Assembly (NCBI GenBank): GCA_044433415.1 | Contig: JAWXTP010000016.1 | Location: forward strand, 1 to 38,377 | Source: JAWXTP01 sp044433415 | GTDB lineage: Bacteria; Bacteroidota; Bacteroidia; Bacteroidales; Rikenellaceae | Length of the DNA stretch: 38,377 nucleotides | Reading direction: 5' to 3' | Shown here: positions 8,445 to 17,373 of the stretch, one piece after another | How positions within the stretch are numbered: the first letter of the stretch is position 1 | Layout: each line of letters starts with the position of its first letter | Notes under the pieces: generated by a model | Seen by the model: only the letters and a program-made list of their open reading frames with translations | What the model was told of the DNA's origin: nothing | Databases searched by the model: none | Made by a program: the position numbers and the translations under genes

Positions 8445-8885
8445 CTAACTTTTAACACCTGTCGAACCAAAACCACCAGCACCGCGCTCAGTGTCACCCA
8501 ATATTTCACTTTCTTCCCAATCTATTTGCACATATTTTGCCACAACTAGCTGAGCTATACGTTCACCTGGATTAATTGCAAATTCGTCATTAGACAAGTT
8601 CACCAATATTACTTTTATTTCACCCCTGTAATCTGCATCTATAGTCCCCGGAGAGTTTAACACAGTAATACCATGTTTTGCAGCTAGTCCACTACGAGGT
8701 CTTACCTGCATTTCACAATCTTCAGGAAGCTCAACATAAAGACCTGTAGGAACTAAAGCTCTCTCAAGAGGCTTTAACACTATAGGTTCTTGAATATTAG
8801 CTTTCACATCCAGTCCAGCAGCATTTTTAGTTTCATACTTTGGTAAAGAATATTCTGATTTGTTTATAACTTTTACTTTTTCCAT
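8445..8885 (-). CDS. dut: dUTP diphosphatase
   Basis: 146 residues, the normal size for trimeric dUTPase. Hydrolyses dUTP to dUMP and pyrophosphate, keeping uracil out of DNA and supplying thymidylate synthesis. All five motifs are present: AGLDVKA (23-29), PRSGLAAKHG (63-72), NSPGTIDADYRGEI (77-90), GERIAQLV (107-114) and RGAGGFGSTG (134-143). It sits between the flippase gene (80 bases upstream) and the TPR gene (49 bases downstream), all leftward. Identity is secure. Confidence 0.98.
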   Translation of the reverse strand: MEKVKVINKSEYSLPKYETKNAAGLDVKANIQEPIVLKPLERALVPTGLYVELPEDCEMQVRPRSGLAAKHGITVLNSPGTIDADYRGEIKVILVNLSNDEFAINPGERIAQLVVAKYVQIDWEESEILGDTERGAGGFGSTGVKS

Positions 8886-8948
8886 TTTAATGTATTAACG
8901 TTTATTTTTATATAAAATTGTACTAATATTGTATCTTTCAAGTCTTAC

Positions 8949-8970
8949 TAAGTAGGGTAAAATAATTATT
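8949..8970. repeat. 22-base sequence shared with the 17419-17572 inverted repeat
   Basis: These 22 bases, including GTAGGGTAAAATAATTATT, are an exact reverse complement of 17552-17573 and match 17419-17439 with two differences. The copy overlaps the last codons and stop of the flippase gene (stop at 8966-8968). Sequence on both sides of it differs from the other locus, so only the terminal segment is shared. Confidence 0.7.
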
Positions 8971-10447
8971 TACGCTTAATAACGCGCATAAACTCACCTT
9001 TAACATCTATTTTTTCGACTTTCACGAAATATACTATAAAAGTAATAAAAAGAATAGAATTTACCAAAAATTTTAGCCATCCTTCGAAAGGAGACCACCA
9101 ACAACACACAAAAATTACAGCTCCCACCAAAGTATATTTGGCGACTGATTTTAGGTCGTAATTTATAGGATAATACTTCTGGTTCAGGTAGTAACTAAGC
9201 AACACCATAGCTGCTTCACAGCTAAGCCTTGCCCATGCTGAACCTACATAACCATAACGTGGAATTAACAAAAAATTCAATAATACAGTGATAATCAACC
9301 CTGTAAATGTAATAATAGTTGCAAAGATAGTTTTTTCTGTAATTTTATACCAAAAAGATAAATTTAGGTATATACCTATAAGAATATTAGACAATAAAAG
9401 TATAGGAACTACCCCTAAACCGACTCTAAATTCCGCTCCAATAAAATATTTAAAAATATCTATATAAGCTGTAACAAATAGGAAAATACCTATAGAAACT
9501 ATAGTAAAATATTTCAAGGCTTGAGCATTGTATTCCTTAAAATTATCCTTACTAACATTAGACAGAAATAAAGGTTCAGCAGCGAAACGATACATTTGAT
9601 TAAAAAGATAGATAAGAGCTGCTATTTTCATTACCGATGAATATATCCCCACACTAGAAAGTTTTATACTTTCTGGCAACAAAAATGCCAATAGCTGTCT
9701 ATCAACAAACTCATTAGCTGTACCACCTATACTACTTACCATAAGCGGCAAAGAGAATATCAGTAGGGGTTTTATAATTTTAGGGTTAAAAGGTCTAGGA
9801 GTGAAGTGTATCTCTGTCACTAAAAGCAACAAGGTAGCCAAAGAGGCTATAAGGTTAGCGGTAAACACATACACGGAAGCACTACCTTCATTCCACCAAG
9901 AGCCTAATAAAGAATCAGGTTCGGCATAAGGCAGTACAGAATAAAACAACAGACAGAAACCCACATTAACTAACACGTTAAATACACGAGTTACCAAGAA
10001 TTTCTTTGCGCGTCCCTCCTCACGTATCTTTGTATAGATAATTGCTAATATAGCATCTGTAGCAACTATACCTCCAACAAGAGGTATGATAGATATATTC
10101 CTAACACCTGCTGAAAGAGTTATCTCATAAAGTTCAGGCGTGAAAAACCAAACTCCTGCAAAAAATAAAATAGATATAGCGCTTATAAATATAAGAATTG
10201 TTGAAAACAGTTCTTTCTTCTCTTCATCACTTTTAGCCTTCCCACAAAAACGAAAATATCCTGTTTCAAAGCCCATAGTTAAAAGTACCAAACCAAAAGG
10301 TATGATAGAATAGAAATAACCTTGCTCACCTATGACTTCTTTAGAAAGCCTATAGGTAAGATACGGCGTAAGCATGTAGTTAATAAATTTAACTAATATA
10401 GTACTTAAACCATAAATAACAGTTTGTGAAGCTAATTTCCTTAACAT
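8966..10447 (-). CDS. Polysaccharide/lipid-linked oligosaccharide flippase (Wzx-like, MOP superfamily)
   Basis: 493 residues, strongly hydrophobic with about 12-14 predicted membrane segments; begins MLRKLASQTVIYGLSTILVKFINYMLTP, the usual start of Bacteroidota polysaccharide biosynthesis proteins of the MATE/MOP fold. Such proteins flip undecaprenyl-linked sugars across the inner membrane. No glycosyltransferase genes are nearby, so this is probably the conserved housekeeping copy that neighbours dut and not part of a capsule locus. A terminator (10500-10531) separates it from def upstream, hence it should have its own promoter in 10448-10499, where no clear TAnnTTTG box is seen. The substrate cannot be read from sequence. 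Confidence 0.88.
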   Translation of the reverse strand: MLRKLASQTVIYGLSTILVKFINYMLTPYLTYRLSKEVIGEQGYFYSIIPFGLVLLTMGFETGYFRFCGKAKSDEEKKELFSTILIFISAISILFFAGVWFFTPELYEITLSAGVRNISIIPLVGGIVATDAILAIIYTKIREEGRAKKFLVTRVFNVLVNVGFCLLFYSVLPYAEPDSLLGSWWNEGSASVYVFTANLIASLATLLLLVTEIHFTPRPFNPKIIKPLLIFSLPLMVSSIGGTANEFVDRQLLAFLLPESIKLSSVGIYSSVMKIAALIYLFNQMYRFAAEPLFLSNVSKDNFKEYNAQALKYFTIVSIGIFLFVTAYIDIFKYFIGAEFRVGLGVVPILLLSNILIGIYLNLSFWYKITEKTIFATIITFTGLIITVLLNFLLIPRYGYVGSAWARLSCEAAMVLLSYYLNQKYYPINYDLKSVAKYTLVGAVIFVCCWWSPFEGWLKFLVNSILFITFIVYFVKVEKIDVKGEFMRVIKRK

Positions 10448-10499
10448 CGTTTTTAATGATTAATGGTTAATGATTATTCCGACAAGCAACCTTGAAAAA

Positions 10500-10531
10500 T
10501 TCCCCATGCAATAAAAAAGTTGCATGGGGAA
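10500..10531 (-). terminator. Intrinsic terminator of def
   Basis: TTCCCCATGCAA (10500-10511) and its exact complement (10520-10531) form a 12-bp stem with an 8-base loop. Read on the minus strand it is followed by TTTTTC. It starts 15 bases after the def stop codon. Confidence 0.88.
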
Positions 10532-10546
10532 TAAATTACATAGAAG

Positions 10547-11101
10547 TTAGATAACTTGTTTACAACGGTAACGTGCTTTATAGTTACCCTTAACCATTTT
10601 ATTAAGTTTAGACTTCACCAAAGTTTTTCTTAAAGGTGCTAGTCTATCTGTAAATACATTACCTAATAAGTGGTCATATTCATGTTGAATAATACGTGAG
10701 GCCATACCTGATAAAGTTTCTGTTTGCTCCTCAAAGTTTTCGTTTAGATATTTGATAGTTATTGTTTCTTCTCTCCAAACATCCTCTCTAATACCAGGAA
10801 CACTTAAGCAACCTTCATTGAAAGCCCATTTCTCACCGCTAAACTCTATGATTTCAGGATTTATGAAAGCCTTTTTGAAATTTGCCAATTCTGGTTCTTC
10901 CTCTTCAAAGCCACTAGCATCTACTACAAATAGGGAAATATCTTTTCCTATTTGAGGAGCTGCAAGTCCTACTCCTTCTGCATCATACATAGTATCAAAC
11001 ATATCCTTAATAAGTTTCTCTAACTCTGGATAATCTTTAGTGATAGGTTTTGTTTTTTCTTTTAAAACACTTGAACCATAAATATATACTGGATATACCA
11101 C
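10547..11101 (-). CDS. def: Peptide deformylase
   Basis: 184 residues. Removes the formyl group from the N-terminal methionine of new proteins. The three metal-site motifs are intact: GVGLAAPQIG (43-52), EGCLS (96-100, Cys98) and HEYDH (140-144, both His ligands and catalytic Glu141). The insertion ASGFEEEEPELANFK (about 62-76) is of the sort seen in Bacteroidota deformylases. It is transcribed alone, with a terminator directly downstream, and is divergent from xpt. Two possible -7 boxes on the minus strand lie upstream (TACTTTTG at 11158-11165 and TATCTTTG at 11178-11185), neither with a good -33 element. Confidence 0.98.
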   Translation of the reverse strand: MVYPVYIYGSSVLKEKTKPITKDYPELEKLIKDMFDTMYDAEGVGLAAPQIGKDISLFVVDASGFEEEEPELANFKKAFINPEIIEFSGEKWAFNEGCLSVPGIREDVWREETITIKYLNENFEEQTETLSGMASRIIQHEYDHLLGNVFTDRLAPLRKTLVKSKLNKMVKGNYKARYRCKQVI

Positions 11102-11272
11102 GTCTTATAAATTATTTAATTAAAAAGTAATAAGGTAAAGGGCGCTTCCCTACAGCACAAAAGTACTTACCTTGCCACAAAGATAATACATTTAATATGA
11201 TTTCTAAAAAAATACATCTATTTTCTTTTCCCCAGTTTGTAAATCAAGCGTACCAAAAGCCTAATAATGAAT

Positions 11273-11303
11273 TTTGTTTTACCGAAAATTAGCCTTATAT
11301 TTG
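11273..11303 (+). promoter_or_regulatory. Bacteroidota-type promoter of xpt operon
   Basis: TTTG (11273-11276), 19 bases, then TATATTTG (11296-11303): an exact fit to the -33/-7 consensus of the Bacteroidota primary sigma factor. The expected start is near 11310, about 25 bases before the xpt ATG. A leader this short leaves no room for a purine riboswitch. Confidence 0.8.
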
Positions 11304-11333
11304 CGCCTTAAAAAATTAATATAAAAGCACAGA

Positions 11334-11903
11334 ATGGAACTTTTAAAAAGACGTATTATTCAAGATGGAGCATGTTTACCTGGAGGCATTCTAAAGGTAG
11401 ATAGTTTTGTTAACCACCAGATGGATGCTCTTCTAATGAAATCAATGGCAGATGAGTTTGCAGCTCGTTTCTCAGGTATTGAGTTTAACAAAATCGTAAC
11501 TATAGAAGCTAGTGGTATTGCGCCTGCTATTATGGTTGGCTATGTACTTAACCTTCCTGTTTTATTTGTAAAGAAAAAAGTTCCTGTGACTATGAATGAT
11601 ATGTACATATCTAGTGTTCACTCTTTTACAAAGAAAAGCAATTATCAGGTTTGTGTAAGTAAAGAGTTCTTAAACAAGGGTGACAAAGTATTATTCATAG
11701 ACGATTTCTTAGCTCATGGTAATGCTGCAAACGCTATAATAGAACTTGCAGAACAGGCAGAAGCAGAAGTTGCAGCTATGGGTTTCATCATAGAAAAATC
11801 TTTCCAAAATGGTCGTGACAACATCAATAAAGACCGCAATATACCTATTGAATCGCTAGCAATAATCTCTAGTCTTGACGATTGTAAAATAATATTTAAA
11901 TAA
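11334..11903 (+). CDS. xpt: Xanthine phosphoribosyltransferase
   Basis: 189 residues, matching the family length. Joins xanthine and PRPP to give XMP, which enters GMP synthesis. Recognised by the start LLKRRIIQDGACLPGGILKVDSFVNHQ, the TIEASGIAPA segment (56-65) and the PRPP-binding motif VLFIDDFLAHGNA (119-131); the C-terminal IIEKSFQNGRD is also typical of Xpt of the B. subtilis type. Its stop overlaps the start of the permease by one base, so the two form a coupled salvage operon. In Firmicutes this operon is under a purine riboswitch; none is seen here. Confidence 0.97.
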   Translation: MELLKRRIIQDGACLPGGILKVDSFVNHQMDALLMKSMADEFAARFSGIEFNKIVTIEASGIAPAIMVGYVLNLPVLFVKKKVPVTMNDMYISSVHSFTKKSNYQVCVSKEFLNKGDKVLFIDDFLAHGNAANAIIELAEQAEAEVAAMGFIIEKSFQNGRDNINKDRNIPIESLAIISSLDDCKIIFK

Positions 11904-13228
11904 TGGCAAATAACGAGCAGTCAACAGGTAAATTAATATATGGACTAAATGATAATCCTCCTTTTAAAGTGGCTATTTTTGCTGCCCTACAGCACCTACT
12001 AGCCATCTTCATTGCGATTATTACACCTCCTCTCATTATTGCAAATGCCCTTTCGTTTGATACAGAAACTACAAGTTTTTTAATATCAACATCACTATTT
12101 GCATCAGCTATTGCAACTTTCGTTCAATGCCGCCGTGTTGGAGGTATAGGCGCTGGTTTGTTATGCGTACAAGGCACTAGTTATTCTTTCATAGGACCTA
12201 TAATAACAGCAGGACTTACAGGTGGCCTACCTCTAATATTTGGTGTTTGTATGAGCGGTTCAGTAGTAGAGATAATAATTAGTCGTTTCTTAAAATATAC
12301 AAAACATATAATCACACCTCTTGTATCGGGTATAGTGGTTACTCTTATAGGCTTAAGTCTTGTGAAAGTAGGGATAATTGCTTGTGGAGGTGGCTTTGCA
12401 GCAAAAGAAAATGGCACATTTGGCTCTATCGAAAACCTTGGACTAGCAGCTCTTGTACTAATTTCTATCATCATTTTTAACAGTTGCAAAAACCGTTATT
12501 TACGTATGAGTTCAATAGTTATTGGTCTTGTAATAGGTTATCTTGTTTCTTATTTTACAGGCATGGTAGATTTTAGCTCTGTCACTGATTTTGGAGGTAT
12601 AAACATTCCTACACCCTTTAAATATGGCTTGGACTTTGAATGGACTTCTTTTATCTCTATTTCTATCATCTACCTTATCACATCCTTAGAGGCTTATGGT
12701 GATATAACAGCAAATTCTATGATTTCTGGTGAACCTATAGAGGGTAAAGAGTTCACTAAACGTGCCTCAGGAGGTATACTAGCAGATGGATTTAACTCTT
12801 TCCTTGCAGGGGTTTTCAATTCATTTCCAAACTCTATATTTGCACAGAACAATGGTCTGATACAGCTAACTGGTATAGGTAGTAGATATGTTGGTTACTA
12901 CATCGCTGCAATGCTCCTTATCTTAGCTTTATTCCCTGCTATTGGTATAGTATTTTCATTAATGCCTGAGCCTGTGCTTGGAGGTGCAACTCTCCTTATG
13001 TTTGGCACTGTAGCAGCAGCAGGTATAAGAATAATCTCTGGTCAAACACTAAACAGACGTACTACCTTAGTACTTGCACTTAGCCTTTCGTTAGGCATAG
13101 GCGTTGAACTTGTCCCTGAGATACTATCACAACTACCAGAAGCTATAAGAAACATCTTCTCTTCGGGTATCACAACAGGTGGCATAGTAGCCATTTTATC
13201 AAATGTCCTTATTCGTATTAAAGAGTAA
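11903..13228 (+). CDS. Xanthine permease, NCS2 family
   Basis: 441 residues with about 14 membrane segments. The NCS2 signature AQNNGLIQLTGIGSR (314-328) is close to that of the E. coli xanthine permeases, and SLEAYGDITANS (261-272) carries the substrate-contact Glu263 of TM8. Together with the xpt partner this supports uptake of xanthine, by proton or sodium symport, followed by phosphoribosylation. It corresponds to the PbuX role in B. subtilis, although uracil or other purines cannot be excluded from sequence. ATG overlaps the xpt stop (TAATG). A strong terminator follows. Confidence 0.92.
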   Translation: MANNEQSTGKLIYGLNDNPPFKVAIFAALQHLLAIFIAIITPPLIIANALSFDTETTSFLISTSLFASAIATFVQCRRVGGIGAGLLCVQGTSYSFIGPIITAGLTGGLPLIFGVCMSGSVVEIIISRFLKYTKHIITPLVSGIVVTLIGLSLVKVGIIACGGGFAAKENGTFGSIENLGLAALVLISIIIFNSCKNRYLRMSSIVIGLVIGYLVSYFTGMVDFSSVTDFGGINIPTPFKYGLDFEWTSFISISIIYLITSLEAYGDITANSMISGEPIEGKEFTKRASGGILADGFNSFLAGVFNSFPNSIFAQNNGLIQLTGIGSRYVGYYIAAMLLILALFPAIGIVFSLMPEPVLGGATLLMFGTVAAAGIRIISGQTLNRRTTLVLALSLSLGIGVELVPEILSQLPEAIRNIFSSGITTGGIVAILSNVLIRIKE

Positions 13229-13240
13229 CTAATACAACTT

Positions 13241-13317
13241 AAAGCCTTTAAAACAGCAACGCAATTCTTTATTACATGTAATATAACAAAGAGTTGCGTT
13301 GTTGTTTTAAAGGCTTT
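13241..13317 (+). terminator. Large hairpin terminator after the xanthine operon
   Basis: A 30-base arm (13241-13270, starting AAAGCCTTTAAAACAGC) pairs with 13288-13317 with only two mismatched positions, both G-U compatible in one orientation; loop of 17 bases. It starts 12 bases after the permease stop. The leftward phosphoesterase cluster ends 171 bases further on, so the hairpin may serve both strands. 13318-13488 shows nothing else. Confidence 0.8.
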
Positions 13318-13488
13318 GAATTTCAATTACTGTTTCTAATATATTTAACATAGTCTCTATAACACAAATGTAAATTAAAATTATATTTACAAATTTATTA
13401 CACTTTACAGTTGCTACCCTTCTCGTTGCAGCAGCTTGATAGTAGCAAGATTGAAACTAGTAATAATTTTTTATTTTCTTTCGAACAA

Positions 13489-14349
13489 CTATTTTATCAT
13501 AACCATATCCATCGAAATTGGGTAGTGGTCTGAGATATAATCCGCTCTTCCATGGTTGTGGATTGTGGCGTTGTAGGTCTTTTCCACTAGATTTGGCGAA
13601 ATCATTATAAAGTCAATACGATTTGGCGATCTTTTAGCTCTTGCCTGTTCGGTTTCCGAGAAGACTAGAGTTGGATAGGTTTCACGATACTCAGCCTCTA
13701 CAAATTTTTGACATATATCCACTAGTGGATAGGCTAAATATTTAGCTATTACCGAGTAGTCATAATTTCCCTCTTGTAATCCACCACTTGTTTTTTCGGG
13801 ATGGGTTTTTGCCATTAGTTCCAACTGATCTGCATCCGATGGGCTGTGAGCATTCATATCTCCCATAACTATTACATTGTCGACTAAACCAGCATTTTGC
13901 ATATAATCAGTTATATTTTTTACTTGCTTTTGACGCTCACTTACTAAGAACGGGTTAAGATGAGTAACTATCACATCCAATCCGTACGTTTGTACGTGTA
14001 GCATTCCGTGACCATAACCGTCAATTCTTTTTTCGATCAGTGTAATAGGTCCTTTTGAGCTAATACCCACTGGATAACCATCCTCTTTACAGATTATGGC
14101 ATAGGGGTGACCTATCTCTTTGGCTAGGACTTCTAGGTCGGCTTGCTTGAAAGTGCATAGCTCTTGGTATCCTAAGATTTCAGGATCTTTATCTTTGACA
14201 AAATCCAAAAACAAATCTCTTTTATCTGGGGATTCAGTTAGTCCGTTCCAGATGTTGTAGCTCATGATTCTTATACTATCTGCCTCTTGTGCTTCAGTTT
14301 GAGGTACTAGTGATAATATAGCTATTATAGTTAGAAATATTTTTTTCAT
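13489..14349 (-). CDS. Secreted endonuclease/exonuclease/phosphatase (EEP) family protein
   Basis: 286 residues when started at the ATG at 14347-14349, which gives a clean signal peptide (MKKIFLTIIAILSLVPQTEAQE); the in-frame ATG at 14418 would put 23 charged residues in front of it and is less likely. The EEP fold is complete: RIMSYNIWNG, YQE (metal Glu), THLNP, VMGDMNAHS, PNRIDFIM and SDHYP (catalytic Asp-His). Such enzymes cleave phosphodiesters or phosphomonoesters in nucleic acids, sphingomyelin or inositol lipids; the substrate is not readable. Last gene of a four-gene leftward cluster of exported phosphoesterases, 86 bases after the previous one. Confidence 0.88.
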   Translation of the reverse strand: MKKIFLTIIAILSLVPQTEAQEADSIRIMSYNIWNGLTESPDKRDLFLDFVKDKDPEILGYQELCTFKQADLEVLAKEIGHPYAIICKEDGYPVGISSKGPITLIEKRIDGYGHGMLHVQTYGLDVIVTHLNPFLVSERQKQVKNITDYMQNAGLVDNVIVMGDMNAHSPSDADQLELMAKTHPEKTSGGLQEGNYDYSVIAKYLAYPLVDICQKFVEAEYRETYPTLVFSETEQARAKRSPNRIDFIMISPNLVEKTYNATIHNHGRADYISDHYPISMDMVMIK

Positions 14350-14435
14350 TTTTTTGTTTTTTAAAAGTTCACTTAAAGTTCTCACAACAAAATATTCAGC
14401 CTCACTCCATAAGATCAAACTACTTTGAAGGTGAA

Positions 14436-15380
14436 TTATTTAATCTTAAATGTTGTTAATACAAAGCCGTGATCTGATGCGTAAAAATATTGTTTTCCTT
14501 TGAAGTCCAACATTTTACCTAACTCTTGATTATATATCTCTGAGTCGACAGTTTCGATATTAGCTCCTTTTGAGTATATGTAGTCTATACGATCCTCACG
14601 CCACTGATTATTTGCCTTATCTTCATCTACTGGGTGCATCCATGTATTCCCTAAATTTACCGTTGGATCTGGATTTGCTTCACGGAAACTATCTCTAAAA
14701 CCTGCTCTTTCCATCAATTTTGACACTGGCCATTCTACTACCGCTCCACCGTGGTGATACATATCTTTGGTTGCCTCAGTCCAATCTAAGTGAGAGTGAA
14801 TATTGAAGTCACCACCCATAATCACAGGGATAGAATCTGCCTCTGCTAGATATGGTGCTATAGTGTTAAGAATCGCACGAAGCTCATCATCTCGTGAACC
14901 TGCTTTTTCCCATTCGATGATTTGTTCGTGTGTTAAGTCTGTTGGCACTAGTCTTTCATCGGGCAGGTAATGTAACCAGGTGTCAAATACTCTTACCTTC
15001 TGACCATTCATATCAATCTCTACACCTCCAAAGTTGAATGTGCTAATTGAATCTGGGAAAGTCAGTGTTTTTGTAATTGGATAGCGACTATAGATTGACA
15101 AGTTACTAGAAATCAAACGATGATAGTAACCCAAATGGTCTGCTACTTGATCTGATGCCCCATAGGTCTCAATCATCATGATAACGTCTGCTTCGCTATC
15201 TTTAATGATGTTCATTGTGCCTTGGCAACCTACCTCTGGATATGCTTTGCTGTGACCTGCGTGCCAGATGTTCCATGACATTACTTTTAATTCTTTAGAT
15301 TCCTCAGGCGCTTCTTTTGGCGCTGTTGAACACGATACTAATGCTAAAGATACAGCTAGTGATAGTAATAGTTTTTTCAT
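14436..15380 (-). CDS. EEP-family lipoprotein
   Basis: 314 residues. Signal peptide with lipobox LVSC (MKKLLLSLAVSLALVSCSTAP), so a membrane-anchored, periplasmic or surface enzyme. EEP motifs: LKVMSWNIWHAG, MMIET (metal Glu), DTWLHYLP, VIMGGDFNIHSHLDWT, REDRIDYIYS and ASDHGFV (catalytic Asp-His). It is only distantly similar to the neighbouring EEP protein, so the two are not a recent duplication and may act on different bonds. Seven bases separate it from the metallophosphatase gene upstream, which points to one transcript. Confidence 0.88.
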   Translation of the reverse strand: MKKLLLSLAVSLALVSCSTAPKEAPEESKELKVMSWNIWHAGHSKAYPEVGCQGTMNIIKDSEADVIMMIETYGASDQVADHLGYYHRLISSNLSIYSRYPITKTLTFPDSISTFNFGGVEIDMNGQKVRVFDTWLHYLPDERLVPTDLTHEQIIEWEKAGSRDDELRAILNTIAPYLAEADSIPVIMGGDFNIHSHLDWTEATKDMYHHGGAVVEWPVSKLMERAGFRDSFREANPDPTVNLGNTWMHPVDEDKANNQWREDRIDYIYSKGANIETVDSEIYNQELGKMLDFKGKQYFYASDHGFVLTTFKIK

Positions 15381-15387
15381 TTTTTAA

Positions 15388-16347
15388 TTAAAATTTAATT
15401 GTCAAATCTGATATTTTTGCTGTTAAAGGTATTGAATATAAATCCTTTGGAATTCCAAGTTCTTCAGGTGTTGGCGACACAAATTCACTCTGGACACCTT
15501 TAATTTTAAGTGATTTTTTACCCATCTTAACTATTGCATATAAAGGGTCTTTGTAGGGAGCAACCAATGATAGTAAAGGACGACGTTTGGTGTCCTCCAC
15601 AGTAAATCGGGTGGTACATTTATACTGTTCTCCTAGCCATTGATCTGAGGCACTGTTGATTTGAATATATGCAATACCATTAATCATCTTGTGGTAGTCG
15701 GTATGATCGTGTCCGCTAAACGAAGCTACAATTTTGGCATACCCCACTCTTTGATTTTCGGCTTCTAGTATTGCCTGAATCTGCTCACGGTTCCCTACTG
15801 TATTCTCTAGTGATTGGTGTGAGAAGATTATACAATGTTTAGCATCCTTTTGAATCTCTTTTTTGAGCCACTCCACTTGCTGTGGGTCAACCCATGCTCT
15901 GCATGATGCATCAACATAGAAATTAGCATTCGCATAGTGAGTGTATTTACCTTCGTGGTAAAGATTATTACAATCCAAAACAATAAACAATACATCATTT
16001 TTAATGAACGAGTAATAACGCTCTTTCATTCCTACGAAATCCATAAACTGCTCTTTTGTAGCATTATCCATGTCGTGGTTACCTAAGGTATTATATTTCT
16101 CTCCCGTGTAATTTTTCCATATATCAACAAAGGGCTTGTTATCTTCTTTAACCATCGCAAAGTCACCTAGATCAATCACAAAATCCACTTTGTTTTTATT
16201 TGCCACTTCTAAAAAAGTGTTTAAACGATGCAGTCCATCGTGGATAATATCAGTATGAATGTCGGTAATGATGCCAAATGTGACGTTCTGCGCCATCGAC
16301 GAAATAGTTATAACCGCTAGGGCTATAGTTAGCAAACTTCTTTTCAT
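15388..16347 (-). CDS. Secreted calcineurin-like metallophosphoesterase
   Basis: 319 residues with a signal peptide (about 1-20, ending SMAQ). The two-metal phosphoesterase core is intact: TDIHTD (Asp29, His31), LGDF (Asp62), GNHDMD (Asn90, His91), FSHQS (His177) and SGHDHTD (His213, His215). The family includes phosphodiesterases, nucleotidases and acid phosphatases. The C-terminal part (about 250-319) is an extra beta-rich region with no known motif. It sits 18 bases after the NPP-like gene and 7 before the EEP lipoprotein, in one transcription unit. A role in stripping phosphate from extracellular phosphoesters is inferred from context. Confidence 0.9.
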   Translation of the reverse strand: MKRSLLTIALAVITISSMAQNVTFGIITDIHTDIIHDGLHRLNTFLEVANKNKVDFVIDLGDFAMVKEDNKPFVDIWKNYTGEKYNTLGNHDMDNATKEQFMDFVGMKERYYSFIKNDVLFIVLDCNNLYHEGKYTHYANANFYVDASCRAWVDPQQVEWLKKEIQKDAKHCIIFSHQSLENTVGNREQIQAILEAENQRVGYAKIVASFSGHDHTDYHKMINGIAYIQINSASDQWLGEQYKCTTRFTVEDTKRRPLLSLVAPYKDPLYAIVKMGKKSLKIKGVQSEFVSPTPEELGIPKDLYSIPLTAKISDLTIKF

Positions 16348-16365
16348 TAGTTAGAATTTTTAGTT

Positions 16366-17310
16366 TTATTTTCGTGGTTTACTTTGTGTTTTTGGAACTC
16401 GTTTTGAATAGATACACTCTATCGTTTGTCCAATCCACTCTTGTGGTTGTTTGATATCAAAGATGTTTAGAATCGTAGTTGCAGTATTGACCGTATTGTT
16501 GGCATCTGTAATTTCTAACCCTTCTGCTATGCCTGGGCCTTTAATGCCCCATGGCACATTCATCTCATCAAGAGTAACCCCTCCGTGACCAGTATTGACT
16601 CCTCCGTGATCTGATAGGATAAAGAAGTAAGTGCTTTCATACAATCCTGCCTCTTTCATCTTTGCGATGAGCACACCAAAGTTTTTATCTGCTGTTTCTA
16701 TTGCTTTGTAATATTCCTCAGATTTCCATCCATAACCGTGTCCTTTACCGTCCACATCATCATTAATATAAAATACTACTGTCGGATTACTTTGATTCTT
16801 CTCGATAAACTCATAAACCATCGCACCTAACTCGCTGTGGCTTGTTTCTGTTTTGTCGATCTGTTTAATCTCGTCCATATATTTTGGATTGAGCGAATTA
16901 ATTAGACTAGCCCATTCGTAGTAAAAGCCAATTTTTACATCATTTACATTTTCTCTCAAAATTTTAAAAACTGATGGATAGTAACCTTGGGCATCTTCTA
17001 CCAATGGCAAGAGAGCACGTGAATCGACTGTCCAACTATTGTCAACTACACCATGCTGCTCAGGACCACTTCCCGTTAGGCGTGAAGTCCAGTTTGGCAA
17101 AGTTATCGATGGGTTAACCACACGTGTTTTGAGTGACAGTGCTCCTTCGTCCATTAAAGCATCCATGACAGGTGTGCTTGCTTGATGATAGCCATTAACT
17201 GACATTCCGTCAAGTGCAAGTATTACTACTCTTTTTGTGTTTTGAGCTTGTAGCTCCATGCAACTAATCAAAAGAAAGAAGATTAAGCAAATGTTTTTTT
17301 TATTTTTCAT
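16366..17310 (-). CDS. Secreted alkaline-phosphatase-superfamily phosphodiesterase (NPP-like)
   Basis: 314 residues, signal peptide at 1-23 (LQAQ). All metal ligands of the nucleotide pyrophosphatase/phosphodiesterase family are visible: Asp34 in LALDGM, nucleophile Thr75 in PNWTSRLTG, Asp187 and His191 in DVDGKGHGYG, Asp234-His235 in SDHGG and His242 in GHGG. Known members cleave nucleotide diphosphate bonds, or choline head groups from lyso-lipids and sphingomyelin. It is somewhat shorter than typical NPPs. First gene of the four-gene cluster; a -7 box lies 64 bases upstream (17374-17381). Family is secure; substrate is not. Confidence 0.9.
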   Translation of the reverse strand: MKNKKNICLIFFLLISCMELQAQNTKRVVILALDGMSVNGYHQASTPVMDALMDEGALSLKTRVVNPSITLPNWTSRLTGSGPEQHGVVDNSWTVDSRALLPLVEDAQGYYPSVFKILRENVNDVKIGFYYEWASLINSLNPKYMDEIKQIDKTETSHSELGAMVYEFIEKNQSNPTVVFYINDDVDGKGHGYGWKSEEYYKAIETADKNFGVLIAKMKEAGLYESTYFFILSDHGGVNTGHGGVTLDEMNVPWGIKGPGIAEGLEITDANNTVNTATTILNIFDIKQPQEWIGQTIECIYSKRVPKTQSKPRK

Positions 17311-17373
17311 CTCTATTCTATAATTACTAAATGTGTATTTTGTTTCGTGTACGAAATTCTGCTCCTATATAGG

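Noticed and set aside
14350..14418. Upstream ATG (14418) as start of the EEP protein
   Set aside because: It would bury a good signal peptide behind 23 residues; the ATG at 14349 is preferred.
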